Positions 37,498-47,271 of a DNA stretch of 53,104 nt are shown here, piece after piece (the first letter of the stretch is position 1; each line of letters opens with the position of its first letter). The translations under genes were made by a program, and so were the position numbers. Source of the DNA: Zelonia costaricensis (Eukaryota > Euglenozoa > Kinetoplastea > Trypanosomatida > Trypanosomatidae); contig JASAOO010003393.1 of the NCBI GenBank assembly GCA_030849075.1, positions 1-53,104 of the forward strand, in the 5' to 3' direction. Below the pieces are notes generated by a model that was given only the letters and a program-made list of their open reading frames with translations, had not been told where the DNA came from and ran no database searches.

Positions 37498-38277
37498 TGC
37501 CCCCTTCATGAAGTGCGGCGGCAGGCCTCCCGTGCACTGCCGTCGACCTCGGCCACCGCTCTGAAGCCGCACGCGGTGACGGCGTGGCGCCGTGCCGGTT
37601 GAGAGGAGGCCCGGTGCAGCACAGGACGGCGGGGGTGGGGGAGGGGGACGACGAGGGGCGCATCCGCATCGAATGGGCTGCGCCAGTGGAAGAAAAAAAG
37701 AGAGATAATGGACCGAAGTGGCGCTCAAGCGTATTCGACGCATATGTGTCCTCGCGAATGCACGAGTCGGACGCTGCCTCAACACTGACGCGGTTCCGAG
37801 TGACCTCACTTAAGGTGCCGCTGGCGCTGTCAAGTCTTCTTTCTCACGAAGGCGTCATGCGATGGGTGGAGGGTGCCAGCGCACCCCCCCCCCCTCAAAC
37901 TTCCGTGCCTGCCCACGCCGCCTCGGCTCGCGGTGAGTCCCATGCACGTCCACTCCGACACGACTGACACTTCTCCCCTCTCCCACCGCGCGGTGCATTC
38001 TCACAGTACCGCTTTAGCACCCGCTTTTGGGTGAGCCGTCAACGCAGCCGCCCGCACCCCCCTCCCCCCCCCGCGAAGGCTGCATCGCCGCCTTCCTCTC
38101 TTTTGCACACCTGTACGCTGTCGTCGTGACGGCTCGAGGCTGGGCGGTCGCCCGCCCCCTTCGCCGCTTCGACCCAGTCTCCAGCGCAGCCTGTCCTGCG
38201 TCAGCGCGCCACCCGTGGCGTCCCTCCTGCACGCTGTGCTCCCCCACCTCCCGTGTCTCTCCGTTCCGTGCTCAACA
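37498..38277. other. Intergenic spacer
   Basis: No gene seen. C runs lie at about 37884-37894 and 38056-38072, with pyrimidine-rich sequence up to the next ATG. Confidence 0.5.
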
Positions 38278-39894
38278 ATGCTGCGACGACGTGCGGTGCG
38301 CCTCCTACGCTCCGTGGATCAGTACCTCGTGTTCGCGGCCGTCGGAGTCGTCTTCTACATCATCGCCGTGAACATCATCGCCGAGACGTTGGCCATTGGG
38401 CTGCGACGCGTCTCCATCGGCTACGGCACCGAGGCGGCGCTGCGGCCCACGCCGGTCGTGGTGGACGAGGCGATGTGGCCGCATCGCTGGCCTGCGGGCC
38501 CCATCGCCGAGCTGCATCTCCTCCGCGAGGGCTTCGACTATGTGAGCACCTCCCTTGCCCACTGCCTTCCCTTCTTGGCGCAGCTGCCCGCCGCACGACT
38601 CGCCGCGTGGGACCTCTTGATGCTGTCCGGTGTCGCTACTCGCGCCGACAGCCGCGCAGCGCAGCTCAAGTTGCTCGAGGCAGAGGTCCGGGCAGCGTCG
38701 GCGGCACCGTCGGCGGCGACGCTGGCGGCGGTGCGCGAGGCGCTGGGCAGTGCGATGGCCGTCTACGCGGTGAAGGGCGCTGTCGACGACGTGGAGGCGA
38801 CGCAGGCGCTGCGACGGGCAGCGCCAGGGGTGCCGGCGGGCAGCGCCGGGGCGGCGACAGCGGCGGCCTCGTGGTCGGCGTTCAGCCGCGTCGCGTGGGA
38901 CGAAGTCGTGGCGAGCGAGGCAGCGTTTTCCGCTGCTGACGTGGCGCGGGTGTACACGGCGGTGCTCAATGCTAGCCGCACGCACTGGAGCCCGACGGCG
39001 GCGCCGCCGCTGTCCCTTGTCACGCCGCCGCTGCACGATGGGCGGCTGCTTCCACTGCAGGCCGGCACGTACGACGCCGTGGTGCCTCTGGCGCGGTTGA
39101 TGCTTCACCTGTGGGTCCTCGGCGGGCGCCGCAGCGAGGACCGCCCCCTCGTCGAGGCGTACGACACTGCCGTCGAGTCCGTGGTGCGCCAGCTCTTCCA
39201 CACGCGCACGGTGACGGTGGGTGGGTACGCGATGAACTTCACCTTCGTCGCCTCTCGTGCTGAGGCGCTCGTCCCCGTGGCGACGCCGCGCATGTGTGCG
39301 CTGCCCGGTCTCATGGCACAAGGTATCCGGCTCGGCGCTCACCGCTACCCGGCGCGGCCCTCCTCAGCGCGGTACACCGAGGACGAGCTGTTGCAGGCCG
39401 CCGAGGCGCTGGCGGCGTCGTGTTTCCACCTGTACGCCGACCCCGCCGGCCGGCACCTGCGCAGTGCCGTGTACGTCACCGAAACCGGGGCTGTCCCCGG
39501 CTACGCACGCGGCGGCGACGACGGCGGCGGTGCTGCCGCCGCGCTGCCGCCCCGCACGACGTACTGCGACGTGCCGGCTCTGCTACTGGAGTCGTACTAC
39601 GAGCTGTACCAGGCCACCGAGGACGCCATGTACGGCCTTTGGGCGCTGCTCGTCATGCGGCACGACACGTCAGACCACTGCGGGTTGCGCGAGGCGGACG
39701 TGAAGTCTGCGGCACCGTGGCGGCGTCACATCCGCGAGCTGCGCAGCCTGTGGCTTCTCTTCCACCGCATGGACTGCCGCGTGTACCGCCGCTCGCGCGG
39801 CTCTCGCGGGGTCTGCGAGCTGGCGGGCCAGACGCTGGTTTCGCCGTTCACGGGGCACCTGGTGCAGCTGCCCGCGGCCCCTACGGTGGCGTAG
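38278..39894 (+). CDS. GH47 (alpha-1,2-mannosidase/EDEM)-like type II membrane protein
   Basis: A 538-aa protein with a short basic N-terminus (MLRRRAVRLLRS) and one TM anchor at about 16-40, so type II topology in the ER or Golgi. Several blocks follow GH47 order: AGTYDAVVPLARLMLHLWVL (about 262-281) where GH47 has GADSYYEYLLK; MCALPGLMAQGIRLGA (about 340-354) where GH47 has HLVCFLGGMLALGA; and LLLESYYELYQATEDAMYG (435-453) like the ESLFYLYRATGD segment. Sequons such as NAS and NFT suggest glycosylation. The usual acidic catalytic residues and the terminal TEAHPL-type motif are not evident, so I suspect a lectin-like or inactive member, perhaps in ER quality control. The assignment is by pattern and is moderately sure. 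Confidence 0.7.
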   Translation: MLRRRAVRLLRSVDQYLVFAAVGVVFYIIAVNIIAETLAIGLRRVSIGYGTEAALRPTPVVVDEAMWPHRWPAGPIAELHLLREGFDYVSTSLAHCLPFLAQLPAARLAAWDLLMLSGVATRADSRAAQLKLLEAEVRAASAAPSAATLAAVREALGSAMAVYAVKGAVDDVEATQALRRAAPGVPAGSAGAATAAASWSAFSRVAWDEVVASEAAFSAADVARVYTAVLNASRTHWSPTAAPPLSLVTPPLHDGRLLPLQAGTYDAVVPLARLMLHLWVLGGRRSEDRPLVEAYDTAVESVVRQLFHTRTVTVGGYAMNFTFVASRAEALVPVATPRMCALPGLMAQGIRLGAHRYPARPSSARYTEDELLQAAEALAASCFHLYADPAGRHLRSAVYVTETGAVPGYARGGDDGGGAAAALPPRTTYCDVPALLLESYYELYQATEDAMYGLWALLVMRHDTSDHCGLREADVKSAAPWRRHIRELRSLWLLFHRMDCRVYRRSRGSRGVCELAGQTLVSPFTGHLVQLPAAPTVA

Positions 39895-40497
39895 CGGTGC
39901 ACCCGCCGTCTTGAACGCGGACTTGAGTCCTGGCTTGTCTTTCAATGGGAGGAGGCAGCATGCGTCCCCCCAACCCCCCCCCGCCCATCTCTCTGAGCGG
40001 CTGCGTGGATGGTTCTATTCACCCACCCTCTTTCTTTCCTGGCGGGTCGGGCCGTGCGCCTCGTTCGCACGGCACCAGCAAGAAACCGACGCCTATCAGA
40101 CGACGGCTGCTGCGTGGGTGTCTCAGCGGGCCCGGCTTGAGGTTATGTGTGTGTGTGTGGACTGCATCGACAGCTCCTACCGCGCCACCCGTTCACAATG
40201 CGCACTCCCTGCACCCGAGCATCCTCCTCCTCTATGCACCGGCACAGGGCTGTCCTCCCCCTCCACTCCACCACTCTCCTGCACCTCTACCCACATCACC
40301 CTCTAGCAGCCGCGCCGTGAGACGCCTCTCCCTCCTCCTCTCTTCGCCCTCACCCTGACGCGCGTGGGTGGCGCAGCTGGGGTCACTGAGCCGCTGCGCT
40401 GCAGCACCGCCCCTTCCACCCCCTGCCCTGTTCCGCCCCTTCTACACGGCTGCAACCATCCGTCCTCTCTGCTGCCGCCTGGCCGCGCCGCCGCGCA
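39895..40497. other. Intergenic spacer
   Basis: No gene seen. It has C-rich patches near 39966-39983, a short GT repeat near 40147-40159, and C/T-rich sequence from 40210 to the next ATG. Confidence 0.5.
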
Positions 40498-42498
40498 ATG
40501 GACTTCTTCAAGCGCACCACCTCGCTGGACTCGATCGGCGTCGAGTACGACGAGCGCGAGCCGCGGTCGCCGAACCGGGGCGCCGCGGCAGGGCCCGCGA
40601 GCGCCGTGACGAGGGAGACGTCGGAGCTGCGCGTCTTCACGACGGTGCTGGCCACACCGCAGAATCCGGTCCGCATCGATGACGTCTTCTCCGAGACGAG
40701 CACAACGGCGGACACCCGCACCTACTCCTCCTCGTACCCCGTCACCACCTCTACCCTCCACATGCACCACCTGCGCGAGGCCTCCGGGGACTTCACGTAC
40801 ACCGGCCAGCCCCGCGCCGTCGTGCACTTCCGGTCCTGCATTACGGCCAACGGCGCCCGAAGCCGCGCGTACGCAGCCGGCAGCGGCGGCAGCTACGGCG
40901 ACGACGCAGCCGAGGCGCAGGAGGGGGAGCTGCCAACGCAGACGGGGCCCTTCTCGGCCGACTTGCTCTGCATCATCCTGCTCTATGTGAACACGAGCAC
41001 GCACGCCGATGTTGTGCAGCTCGGCAGCGTCTGCCGCTTCTGGCGCTTCTACGCGAACCTTGCGCCACACTGGACGTACTTCCGGCGAAAGGAGTGGCGC
41101 AAGCAGGCGGACCTGCCGCGCTACGTGCGCCGCATCGTTGCCAAGACGAAGATCGTGACACGTGACGACTACATCAAGGAGCGCATGAAGGTGGAGGAGT
41201 ACAAACGCAAGGAGCATCTGATCGGCACGGCAAAACACGTCCGCTGGTGTGTCGCCACGGCCATTATGGTTGGCGTGATGGTGACAGCGAATTTCGTCAT
41301 TGCGTACTTCCTCGGCTTCTTGCGCACGGCGCTGCGCTCCGACGTCAACCTTGCCATCACGACGTTTGTGCTGCTCATTGTCATGGCGGTGCTCGAGGTC
41401 ACTCTCGTCGTCTTCCCGCTCGCTGGCAACTCCCTCGGCGGGACAAACAAGCACACCACGATGCGAATTCTCTCCTGGGGCCTGTTCATGCTCGTGTGCA
41501 GCATGGTGCTCGGCACCATCACGGCCCTGGCCTTCACCCGCGTGCAGGCCGCCGGCCACGTGCTGGACGGGCCGACGGTCGATCTCACCATGACGTCGCA
41601 GTGTCAAGCGTACTCGAGCACGAACCTGCCGAGCTTCGTTCTCGTGCCCGCGCTGCTGTCCGACCTCCGCTGGCGCCCCATCACGCTCAACGAGAAGGCG
41701 GGGGAGCTCGTCCCGTACTGCGTCCATAAGAGCGGCGCCGACAGCGACAAGGCCGCCATGTGCTTTGTCCTGCTCTACTTCGACGGCTACTACGCCTCGG
41801 ACGTCTTTCAGAGCGAGACGGCGTTGCTCGCCGGCAGGGACGTCGGCACGCGGCTCGCTGGCAACTTCGACCCCCTCTCCTTCGGTGCGCAGATCAGCGG
41901 GTTGTGGTGCAACATGTCCGGCCACCCGCAAGTGCTGGCGGTGTCGGAGGTGGTCTATGCCGGCATCCGCGCCGCGCGGGATCAGCTCTACCCCGAGCCG
42001 GCCGACTGGCTGGATCCGCAGCGGCGGCCCTCGACCTTCGCTAACATCAGCCTGCGGTGCAGCTCTGACATCAACCGCGCCAAGACCGAGAACCCCGCGA
42101 AGTCAACGGACGTGTGGTACAGCACGGGGACACCGTGGCGGTGGAACTACGTCCCGCTTGCGACGACGCTGCCACAGTTGCGCAGCACCTTCCAGCGCAC
42201 GCACAACCACTTCCTCTACTACGCCTTCGCCTGCCACATTGTCGCCGCCGTGCTGTGGAGCGTCATGCTGTTTGCGCAGATCGCCTTCAAGTCCGCCGCC
42301 AACGGCGTCCTCGGCGTGGCGACGGCGGCCACGCTTGCGTGTTTGAACCCGCTGACGATGATCTTGTCCGGTTCGCTGTGCGTAGGCCTGAGCGACGCAT
42401 TCTTCATGTGCAGCGCCGAGTCCGGCGGCGCTCTCATCGGCGGCGGCGTCGGCTTGACGTTTCTCGTGCTGGCCGTCTACGTGACGGCCCGGGAGTGA
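40498..42498 (+). CDS. Six-TM protein with F-box-like motif
   Basis: A 666-aa protein. The first 150 residues are hydrophilic and Ser/Thr-rich. Residues about 152-195 read like an F-box (FSADLLCIILLYVNTSTHAD, then VVQLGSVCRFWRFYAN), followed by a basic helical stretch. Six hydrophobic segments follow: about 250-275, 283-309 and 324-349, then a loop of some 220 residues, then 575-598, 605-632 and 645-664. The big loop has several Cys and sequon-like sites and is probably lumenal or extracellular. If the F-box is real, this would be a membrane-anchored SCF-type adaptor. I do not recognise the membrane domain. The start is directly at the first ATG after a C/T-rich tract. Confidence 0.8.
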   Translation: MDFFKRTTSLDSIGVEYDEREPRSPNRGAAAGPASAVTRETSELRVFTTVLATPQNPVRIDDVFSETSTTADTRTYSSSYPVTTSTLHMHHLREASGDFTYTGQPRAVVHFRSCITANGARSRAYAAGSGGSYGDDAAEAQEGELPTQTGPFSADLLCIILLYVNTSTHADVVQLGSVCRFWRFYANLAPHWTYFRRKEWRKQADLPRYVRRIVAKTKIVTRDDYIKERMKVEEYKRKEHLIGTAKHVRWCVATAIMVGVMVTANFVIAYFLGFLRTALRSDVNLAITTFVLLIVMAVLEVTLVVFPLAGNSLGGTNKHTTMRILSWGLFMLVCSMVLGTITALAFTRVQAAGHVLDGPTVDLTMTSQCQAYSSTNLPSFVLVPALLSDLRWRPITLNEKAGELVPYCVHKSGADSDKAAMCFVLLYFDGYYASDVFQSETALLAGRDVGTRLAGNFDPLSFGAQISGLWCNMSGHPQVLAVSEVVYAGIRAARDQLYPEPADWLDPQRRPSTFANISLRCSSDINRAKTENPAKSTDVWYSTGTPWRWNYVPLATTLPQLRSTFQRTHNHFLYYAFACHIVAAVLWSVMLFAQIAFKSAANGVLGVATAATLACLNPLTMILSGSLCVGLSDAFFMCSAESGGALIGGGVGLTFLVLAVYVTARE

Positions 42499-43350
42499 GC
42501 GACGGAGAGAGAGGCAGAGAGGGAGCGGGAGGAAGGACGGCAGCGGCGGCACAACGTGGAGTCGGCGGCTTCCTGCCGCGGCTCCGACGCCCTCAGCCCA
42601 CGCGCCGTCAACGCCTATCCCCCCCCTCCCCCCTCAGTTTGTTCTTTGAGCTTTGCGGGTTGGCGCGGCGCGGTGCGCGACGTGTACGGAGGGTGGGTGG
42701 GAGGACGTTGGACCCCCGCCTTGTGCTGGCATCGCGATGGCGTTGTGGTGCACCAGCTTTACGGCTACCGCAGCCGTGCTTCTCTACGCCCTTCCGGCAT
42801 CCTGCGAGGCTCCAGTTTGCACCTGAACACTATTTCCGGGAGGGAGGAGTGTCTTCCGACGGGCCGTCTCTGAAAGGCGTCTCGGCTTCGCGTACCCCCT
42901 TGATCTGCGCGTCGCTGCTGCCCAACACCGATTGGTGTACACTGTGGGTACGGCCTCTTTGACTGTTCCCGCTCTTCTCGTCCCTCTCTGACCGCCCCGC
43001 CACTGCGCGCCGTGCGGCCGCCGCTACCTTATGCTTCCTCCCACTTCAAAGCGCAACAGCAAACATGAACGCAGAGAGAACGTGGGGCCACCTGATGTAA
43101 TCCACGCTGCTACCTTCCCCGCAGAGGGCCCTTGAGTGGACTGCGACGCAAGCGACGCTCGTTGATGTGCCCCCGCTCGCCTCCACCCCCTTCTGACGGT
43201 CTCTCTTTCACGTCTCGCCTCTCCCTCCCTCCCCACACATCCCCCCCCCCCACACACACACACACACCTGCGCTCTTCTCCAAGTCACGACAAGAGCGGC
43301 GGCGCGGCTGGTCTGAACCACCACCGCACAGACCCCTCGCGCGGGCACAC
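42499..43350. other. Intergenic spacer
   Basis: No convincing gene. It ends in a C11-(CA)n block at 43241-43267 and other pyrimidine-rich sequence that precedes the next ATG. Confidence 0.5.
43241..43267 (+). repeat. C11 run joined to CA microsatellite
   Basis: Eleven C bases run straight into about eight CA units, some 85 bases before the next gene's ATG. Confidence 0.9.
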
Positions 43351-45090
43351 ATGTTCAACACCGGCGAGGTTGATGAGCTCTTTGCGGGCACCACGCGCGC
43401 TCTGCAGCGCTCGCAAGTGCTACTTGATGAGCGGCGCAGCTCGACGCAGAGTCAGCTCGCGATGCCAGCCACCTTCTGCAGTGCTGTTGCCTCGGCAGCC
43501 TCCAACGCGGTCGGCGGTAACGCCGCTGCTCCGTATGCAAGCGGGAGCAACAGCTTTGCCGACACAGTGCGATCACTGCAGGCGCTGGGGGCTTTTCGCG
43601 CCTATGTGGAAGCGACGTCGGAGATGATGGCCAAGGTGGAGACGGAGGGTCACGCGCCGTCTGCCGCGATGCAGCAGCGCCGCGCCAAGGGGCAGGACTT
43701 CGCTCTCCTGCAGAGCTTGACACGCGGCCTGCGCGGCGCAACAGCGGCCCCGTGGCGCACGGCGGACGCGACGGCGTCGCTGTGGGCCTCTGCAGCCGAC
43801 ACAGCAGGCGGCTCAGAGGGCGGTGGTGGTGGCGGCGGCGACGCGGCGACGGCGGGGCCCGGCGAGCTCGGTGCCAGTGCTGCCCCTTCTCGCAGCAGCG
43901 GCGCGCAGCTGACGGCCTCCCTCCTCTTCAGCGCGTTCTGCGTGGATCTTGCCTGTGCAGTGCCACGCGCTGCGTCCGCTGTCGCGGCGGAGCTCACATG
44001 CGTCCTGGAGACGTCCCCCGGCGGCACCGGCACCAGCCCCGAGACGGCCGCCGCGGCGCCGCTCGTCTCGGAGTGGGCGCGGGACGGCAGTGCAAAACTC
44101 GGCGCGCTGCTGCGCGATGCGTCGTCGCTGCTGCCGCCCGCTGCGGCCACCCGTCTCGTGGCTCGCGCTGCCGACGTCCTGCTGCGGCCTTCGCACGCTA
44201 CAGTGCACGCCGCGGCGCATCGTGGGTTCGAGCGGCTCAGCGGGGGGCAGCTGCTGCTACCGGCACTCGACTATCACCTGCTCGACCAGCACCCGTCCAC
44301 GCTGGCCGCGCGGTGGCTGCTGCAACCGCTTCAGGCCGCCGCTGAGCACCTGCGCGCTGACTACCACGCCAGCGCCGCGGTCTTCCAACGGCAGTGCGGG
44401 TGGCTGCTGCGCCTTGTGGCGACACTGCTGTACGCCTGCCAGTCCGCCGCCGTTCCGCCCGCGCCGTCGTCGGCGGAGTCCGCGGCGCGGCCGCCACTGC
44501 ACCGCCGATGGCGCATCGCCCAGCGTCTTTGCGACGCTTGGCTGATGCCACTCGAACGCACCTTCGGCGCAGGCGCCGCGCGGCACGGCATGTCGGCTGC
44601 GTTTTACGGCGCCCTGGTGCAGCCACACGCGCACCTGGTGCAGCGCCTCCTCACCTGCTCACCTGGCACCGCGGCAGCGGTGCAGCAGTCGCGGGAGTGG
44701 GCCGGCATCCTGCACTCGGCGCACTACCGGCTGCTGCTGGTGCTCGAGCGGCTGACGCACGCGGAGGTGGCGCAGGCAAGCGGAACGAGCACGACGTCGT
44801 CAAAGCAGCGCACGTACGAGGCCATTCTGCGCCTCAGCGGGGGAAAGGTCAGTGTCGCGCTCCTGCAGACCCTTGCCGAGGACAAGCAGCTCGTGCTCGA
44901 GGAAACGCCGTCCCGCTCCCCGGACGGCCACCGACTGTACCGTCTGCACGGCGGCCTGCACGACGACCGCGGCGCCGGCAAGGCGGTCTTCGTCTACGTC
45001 GACGACGGCGCCTTCTTCATGAAGGTGGGCCGCACGCGCGTGTTTGAGCGAGTGCGCAGCGTCGAGGACATCTTCAAGCCACTGCAGTGA
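43351..45090 (+). CDS. Alanine-rich 579-aa protein, unknown
   Basis: A 579-aa protein that I do not recognise. It is Ala/Leu-rich and helical in most parts, with a Gly run near 160. Parts around 330-480 (HRGFERLSGGQLLLPALDYH, then LLQPLQAAAEHLRADYHASA) could be an alpha-solenoid. The last 95 residues are better ordered: helix AILRLSGGKVSVALLQTLAE, then alternating strands (QLVLEET, RLYRLHGGLHD, KAVFVYVDDGAFFMKVG, RTRVFERVRSV), perhaps a small beta domain. There is no signal peptide, TM segment or enzyme motif. I chose the ATG at 43351 because the upstream frame to 43132 is Pro/Ser/His-rich UTR. It is probably a conserved kinetoplastid hypothetical, perhaps cytoskeletal. Confidence 0.75.
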   Translation: MFNTGEVDELFAGTTRALQRSQVLLDERRSSTQSQLAMPATFCSAVASAASNAVGGNAAAPYASGSNSFADTVRSLQALGAFRAYVEATSEMMAKVETEGHAPSAAMQQRRAKGQDFALLQSLTRGLRGATAAPWRTADATASLWASAADTAGGSEGGGGGGGDAATAGPGELGASAAPSRSSGAQLTASLLFSAFCVDLACAVPRAASAVAAELTCVLETSPGGTGTSPETAAAAPLVSEWARDGSAKLGALLRDASSLLPPAAATRLVARAADVLLRPSHATVHAAAHRGFERLSGGQLLLPALDYHLLDQHPSTLAARWLLQPLQAAAEHLRADYHASAAVFQRQCGWLLRLVATLLYACQSAAVPPAPSSAESAARPPLHRRWRIAQRLCDAWLMPLERTFGAGAARHGMSAAFYGALVQPHAHLVQRLLTCSPGTAAAVQQSREWAGILHSAHYRLLLVLERLTHAEVAQASGTSTTSSKQRTYEAILRLSGGKVSVALLQTLAEDKQLVLEETPSRSPDGHRLYRLHGGLHDDRGAGKAVFVYVDDGAFFMKVGRTRVFERVRSVEDIFKPLQ

Positions 45091-45771
45091 CGGCACCAGC
45101 GCGCGCGGCTGCCCGCCGCATGCGCAATCGCCACCTAAAGTGAAGAGAGAAGAAACAAGGAGAACACCAAAGAAGTGTGCCGTGGAGCTGTGTGCGCGTG
45201 CACCTGCTGCTGTGCGGTGCCAGGCCTCACTCGTTGCAGCTCCCCCAATCCACCTCACACGACATCGAGGGGGAGGGGCGGGGTCGTGAGGGTTCTGTTA
45301 CACACAGAGCTGGAAACACCTCTCAGCTGCATCGGCCGCAACTGATCGGGTGGTGCGTGCTTTGGCGTGTGGACTCGCAGGGCACGCCATTTTCCCGCCT
45401 CATCCGGTTGAATGCGTGATGGCGTCCTTAAACTCCTTCTCTGCCCCACTCTCCCTCTGTACCTTCTTCACTTGGACAGGCTTGATGGTGCGACGTCTTC
45501 TCCCGTGCCTTTTGCTCCACACCACCACACGTCGCGCCACTTCGACGAGCACACTGCCGCCACCCCCCCCCCCCCTGGAGACACACACGTACACATACAC
45601 ACGTAGATTTTCTGCAGCACCGTTTCGGCTTCTCTGTCTCGTGGCGATCCGCTTTCTCTTCAGTTGTACGCCTGGAGCCACACGTAGAGATACTGACCAT
45701 TCCCAAGGCACACACACACACACGCACACACCAATACACATAGATTCACGTGGACGAGTTTGCGGGTGCAC
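45091..45771. other. Intergenic spacer
   Basis: No gene seen. It has a C13 run at 45563-45575 and a CA microsatellite at about 45709-45730, just before the next gene. Confidence 0.5.
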
Positions 45772-46587
45772 ATGCTGCCGGGTCAAGAACGCCCGCGGGA
45801 GGCGCTGCGTGGCACGCGACGCTCACCGGCACCACCGCCAGAAGCGAGTGCGCGCCGTCACGAGCCCGCCGCGGCATCAAGGGTGCCACCGCCCGCCCCT
45901 CCAAGCCCACTGGCGTGCGCCACCCGAGCGTCGGCGCCTGACCAGCGCGCACTTGTGCCGCTCGCGTCCGACGACACAGGCGTTGCCGTAGACGGTGCAG
46001 CCGACGCCGCGTACCTGCTGCGTCACGCCGTCGTGCGAGAGCTCGTGCGGGAGAACGAGGGCCTGCTGATGGAGCTGGCGGGACTGCGTGCGGCGGTACC
46101 GAGCTCCAGCGGAAGTGCCGTGCGGCTGCTGGGGATTGAGGAGCGCGCGGCGCGCGCCACGTTGGCCACCGCAGAGGCCGCGACGCGCACGACGCTGGCC
46201 GCACGCGCCCACGCCGCTCTCGCCGTCCAGGTGCGCCGACTGGAGGTTCGGCTGTGCGATGAGGCGCAGCAAGCCGCGCAGCTGCGCGGCTTTGCGGAGT
46301 TGGCGCAGGCACAGCTGGGTACGAGCCCGCGGCCCCCCACGCAAGCCGCCACGCCGGACACGAGCAAGTACACTCGTCCCGCACGGGGCAGCGGTGCCGT
46401 TGACGTGGACTTCGAGAGCCGCCGCGGCAGCCTGGAGGAGATCACGAATGTGCGTGGCTCGCTGAAGCGCCTGCGCAGCGTGGAGAGCAGCGACAGCGGC
46501 GGCACCCCGCGCCACAACGGGCGGCTCAGCAGCGCCAGCCAGAGAAGTCCAGGTGCGCTCACCAAGATGCGCAAGACGATGCACTGA
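45772..46587 (+). CDS. Coiled-coil protein with Pro-rich N-terminus
   Basis: A 271-aa protein that I do not recognise. The first 65 residues are Pro/Arg/Ala-rich and disordered. Residues about 80-185 form an Ala/Arg/Glu-rich helix suited to coiled coil (HAVVRELVRENEGLLMELAG; AALAVQVRRLEVRLCDEAQQ). The C-terminal 85 residues are Ser/Arg-rich with possible phosphorylation sites (SLKRLRSVESSDSGG). There is no TM segment or enzyme motif. The frame opens at a TTG just upstream, but the first ATG is at 45772, right after a CA microsatellite. Codon use and frame are clean to the stop. A cytoskeletal role is a guess. Confidence 0.7.
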   Translation: MLPGQERPREALRGTRRSPAPPPEASARRHEPAAASRVPPPAPPSPLACATRASAPDQRALVPLASDDTGVAVDGAADAAYLLRHAVVRELVRENEGLLMELAGLRAAVPSSSGSAVRLLGIEERAARATLATAEAATRTTLAARAHAALAVQVRRLEVRLCDEAQQAAQLRGFAELAQAQLGTSPRPPTQAATPDTSKYTRPARGSGAVDVDFESRRGSLEEITNVRGSLKRLRSVESSDSGGTPRHNGRLSSASQRSPGALTKMRKTMH

Positions 46588-47271
46588 GACGCGGATGGAG
46601 GTGGACAGGCAGCACCAGCGGCGTCGCAGCCCTGCGTTCCAATCCGGTGCGCCCGTCGCCATCCATCCATCCAGCTGCTGCCTACTCCCCCCTCCCCCCC
46701 CTGCCTCCGCCTCGGTGCCACACTCACTCCGAGGTGGCGCACTCTCCTCCACGCTGTCGTGCAGCACAAACGCGCAAAGCCCGACACAGCTGTCGCCGGT
46801 GCCGAAAGGCCCTTCGTAGAAGAGGAGGTGCACTGCAGCGCGGCGTCCCCTCACTGCCCAGCACCACGGCGGGCGGGCTCATGCGAGTTGGCGAGGCTAC
46901 GAAGTGCCCACTCGCTGCTACGCACGTGTTTCTCCCTGAGAGTCCCACGCAGCACCGCTGCTCGCCCGCCCCCAAAACCTCCCACACGGCGTTGCGCGCC
47001 TCGTTGCCCTGTGGCCCTCGTCAACTCTTTTCTCTCTCCCTCTTCGCCTCTCTCCCCACCTCTCTCTACCTCGCGGCTGCGGTGCTCTTGTGCTGCCGCG
47101 CGCTGCGCCGTCCTCCCGACACACGACCACACACGCACAAAGCTAAACTTCTTCCCTTCCCTGCTTGCTTTTCTCTTCCGCTCCGCCCGGGCACTGAAGC
47201 TCCTAGTCACGGTACACGACTCGCCGCTTCTCCCTCCCCCACCCCTTCCCCTTGCTTTCTGCCTTTCCACG
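46588..47271. other. Intergenic spacer
   Basis: No gene seen. An open frame from 46759 runs into the next gene, but the part before 47272 is Pro/Ser/Arg-rich with C/T tracts (46990-47060, 47220-47270), which fits a 5' UTR. Confidence 0.5.

Noticed and set aside
40303..41931. Antisense open frame of 542 aa
   Set aside because: It lies wholly opposite the six-TM gene, is His/Arg/Val-rich and mirrors its GC-rich codons. Other long antisense frames (8831-10006, 18993-20276, 35815-37008, 27582-28934) are rejected for the same reason.
45760..45771. TTG start for the 271-aa coiled-coil protein
   Set aside because: Non-ATG starts are rare in trypanosomatids, and an ATG follows four codons later.
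46759..47271. N-terminal extension of the thioredoxin-like protein
   Set aside because: It would bury a clean signal peptide that begins at 47272, and its translation is Pro/Ser/Arg-rich UTR.
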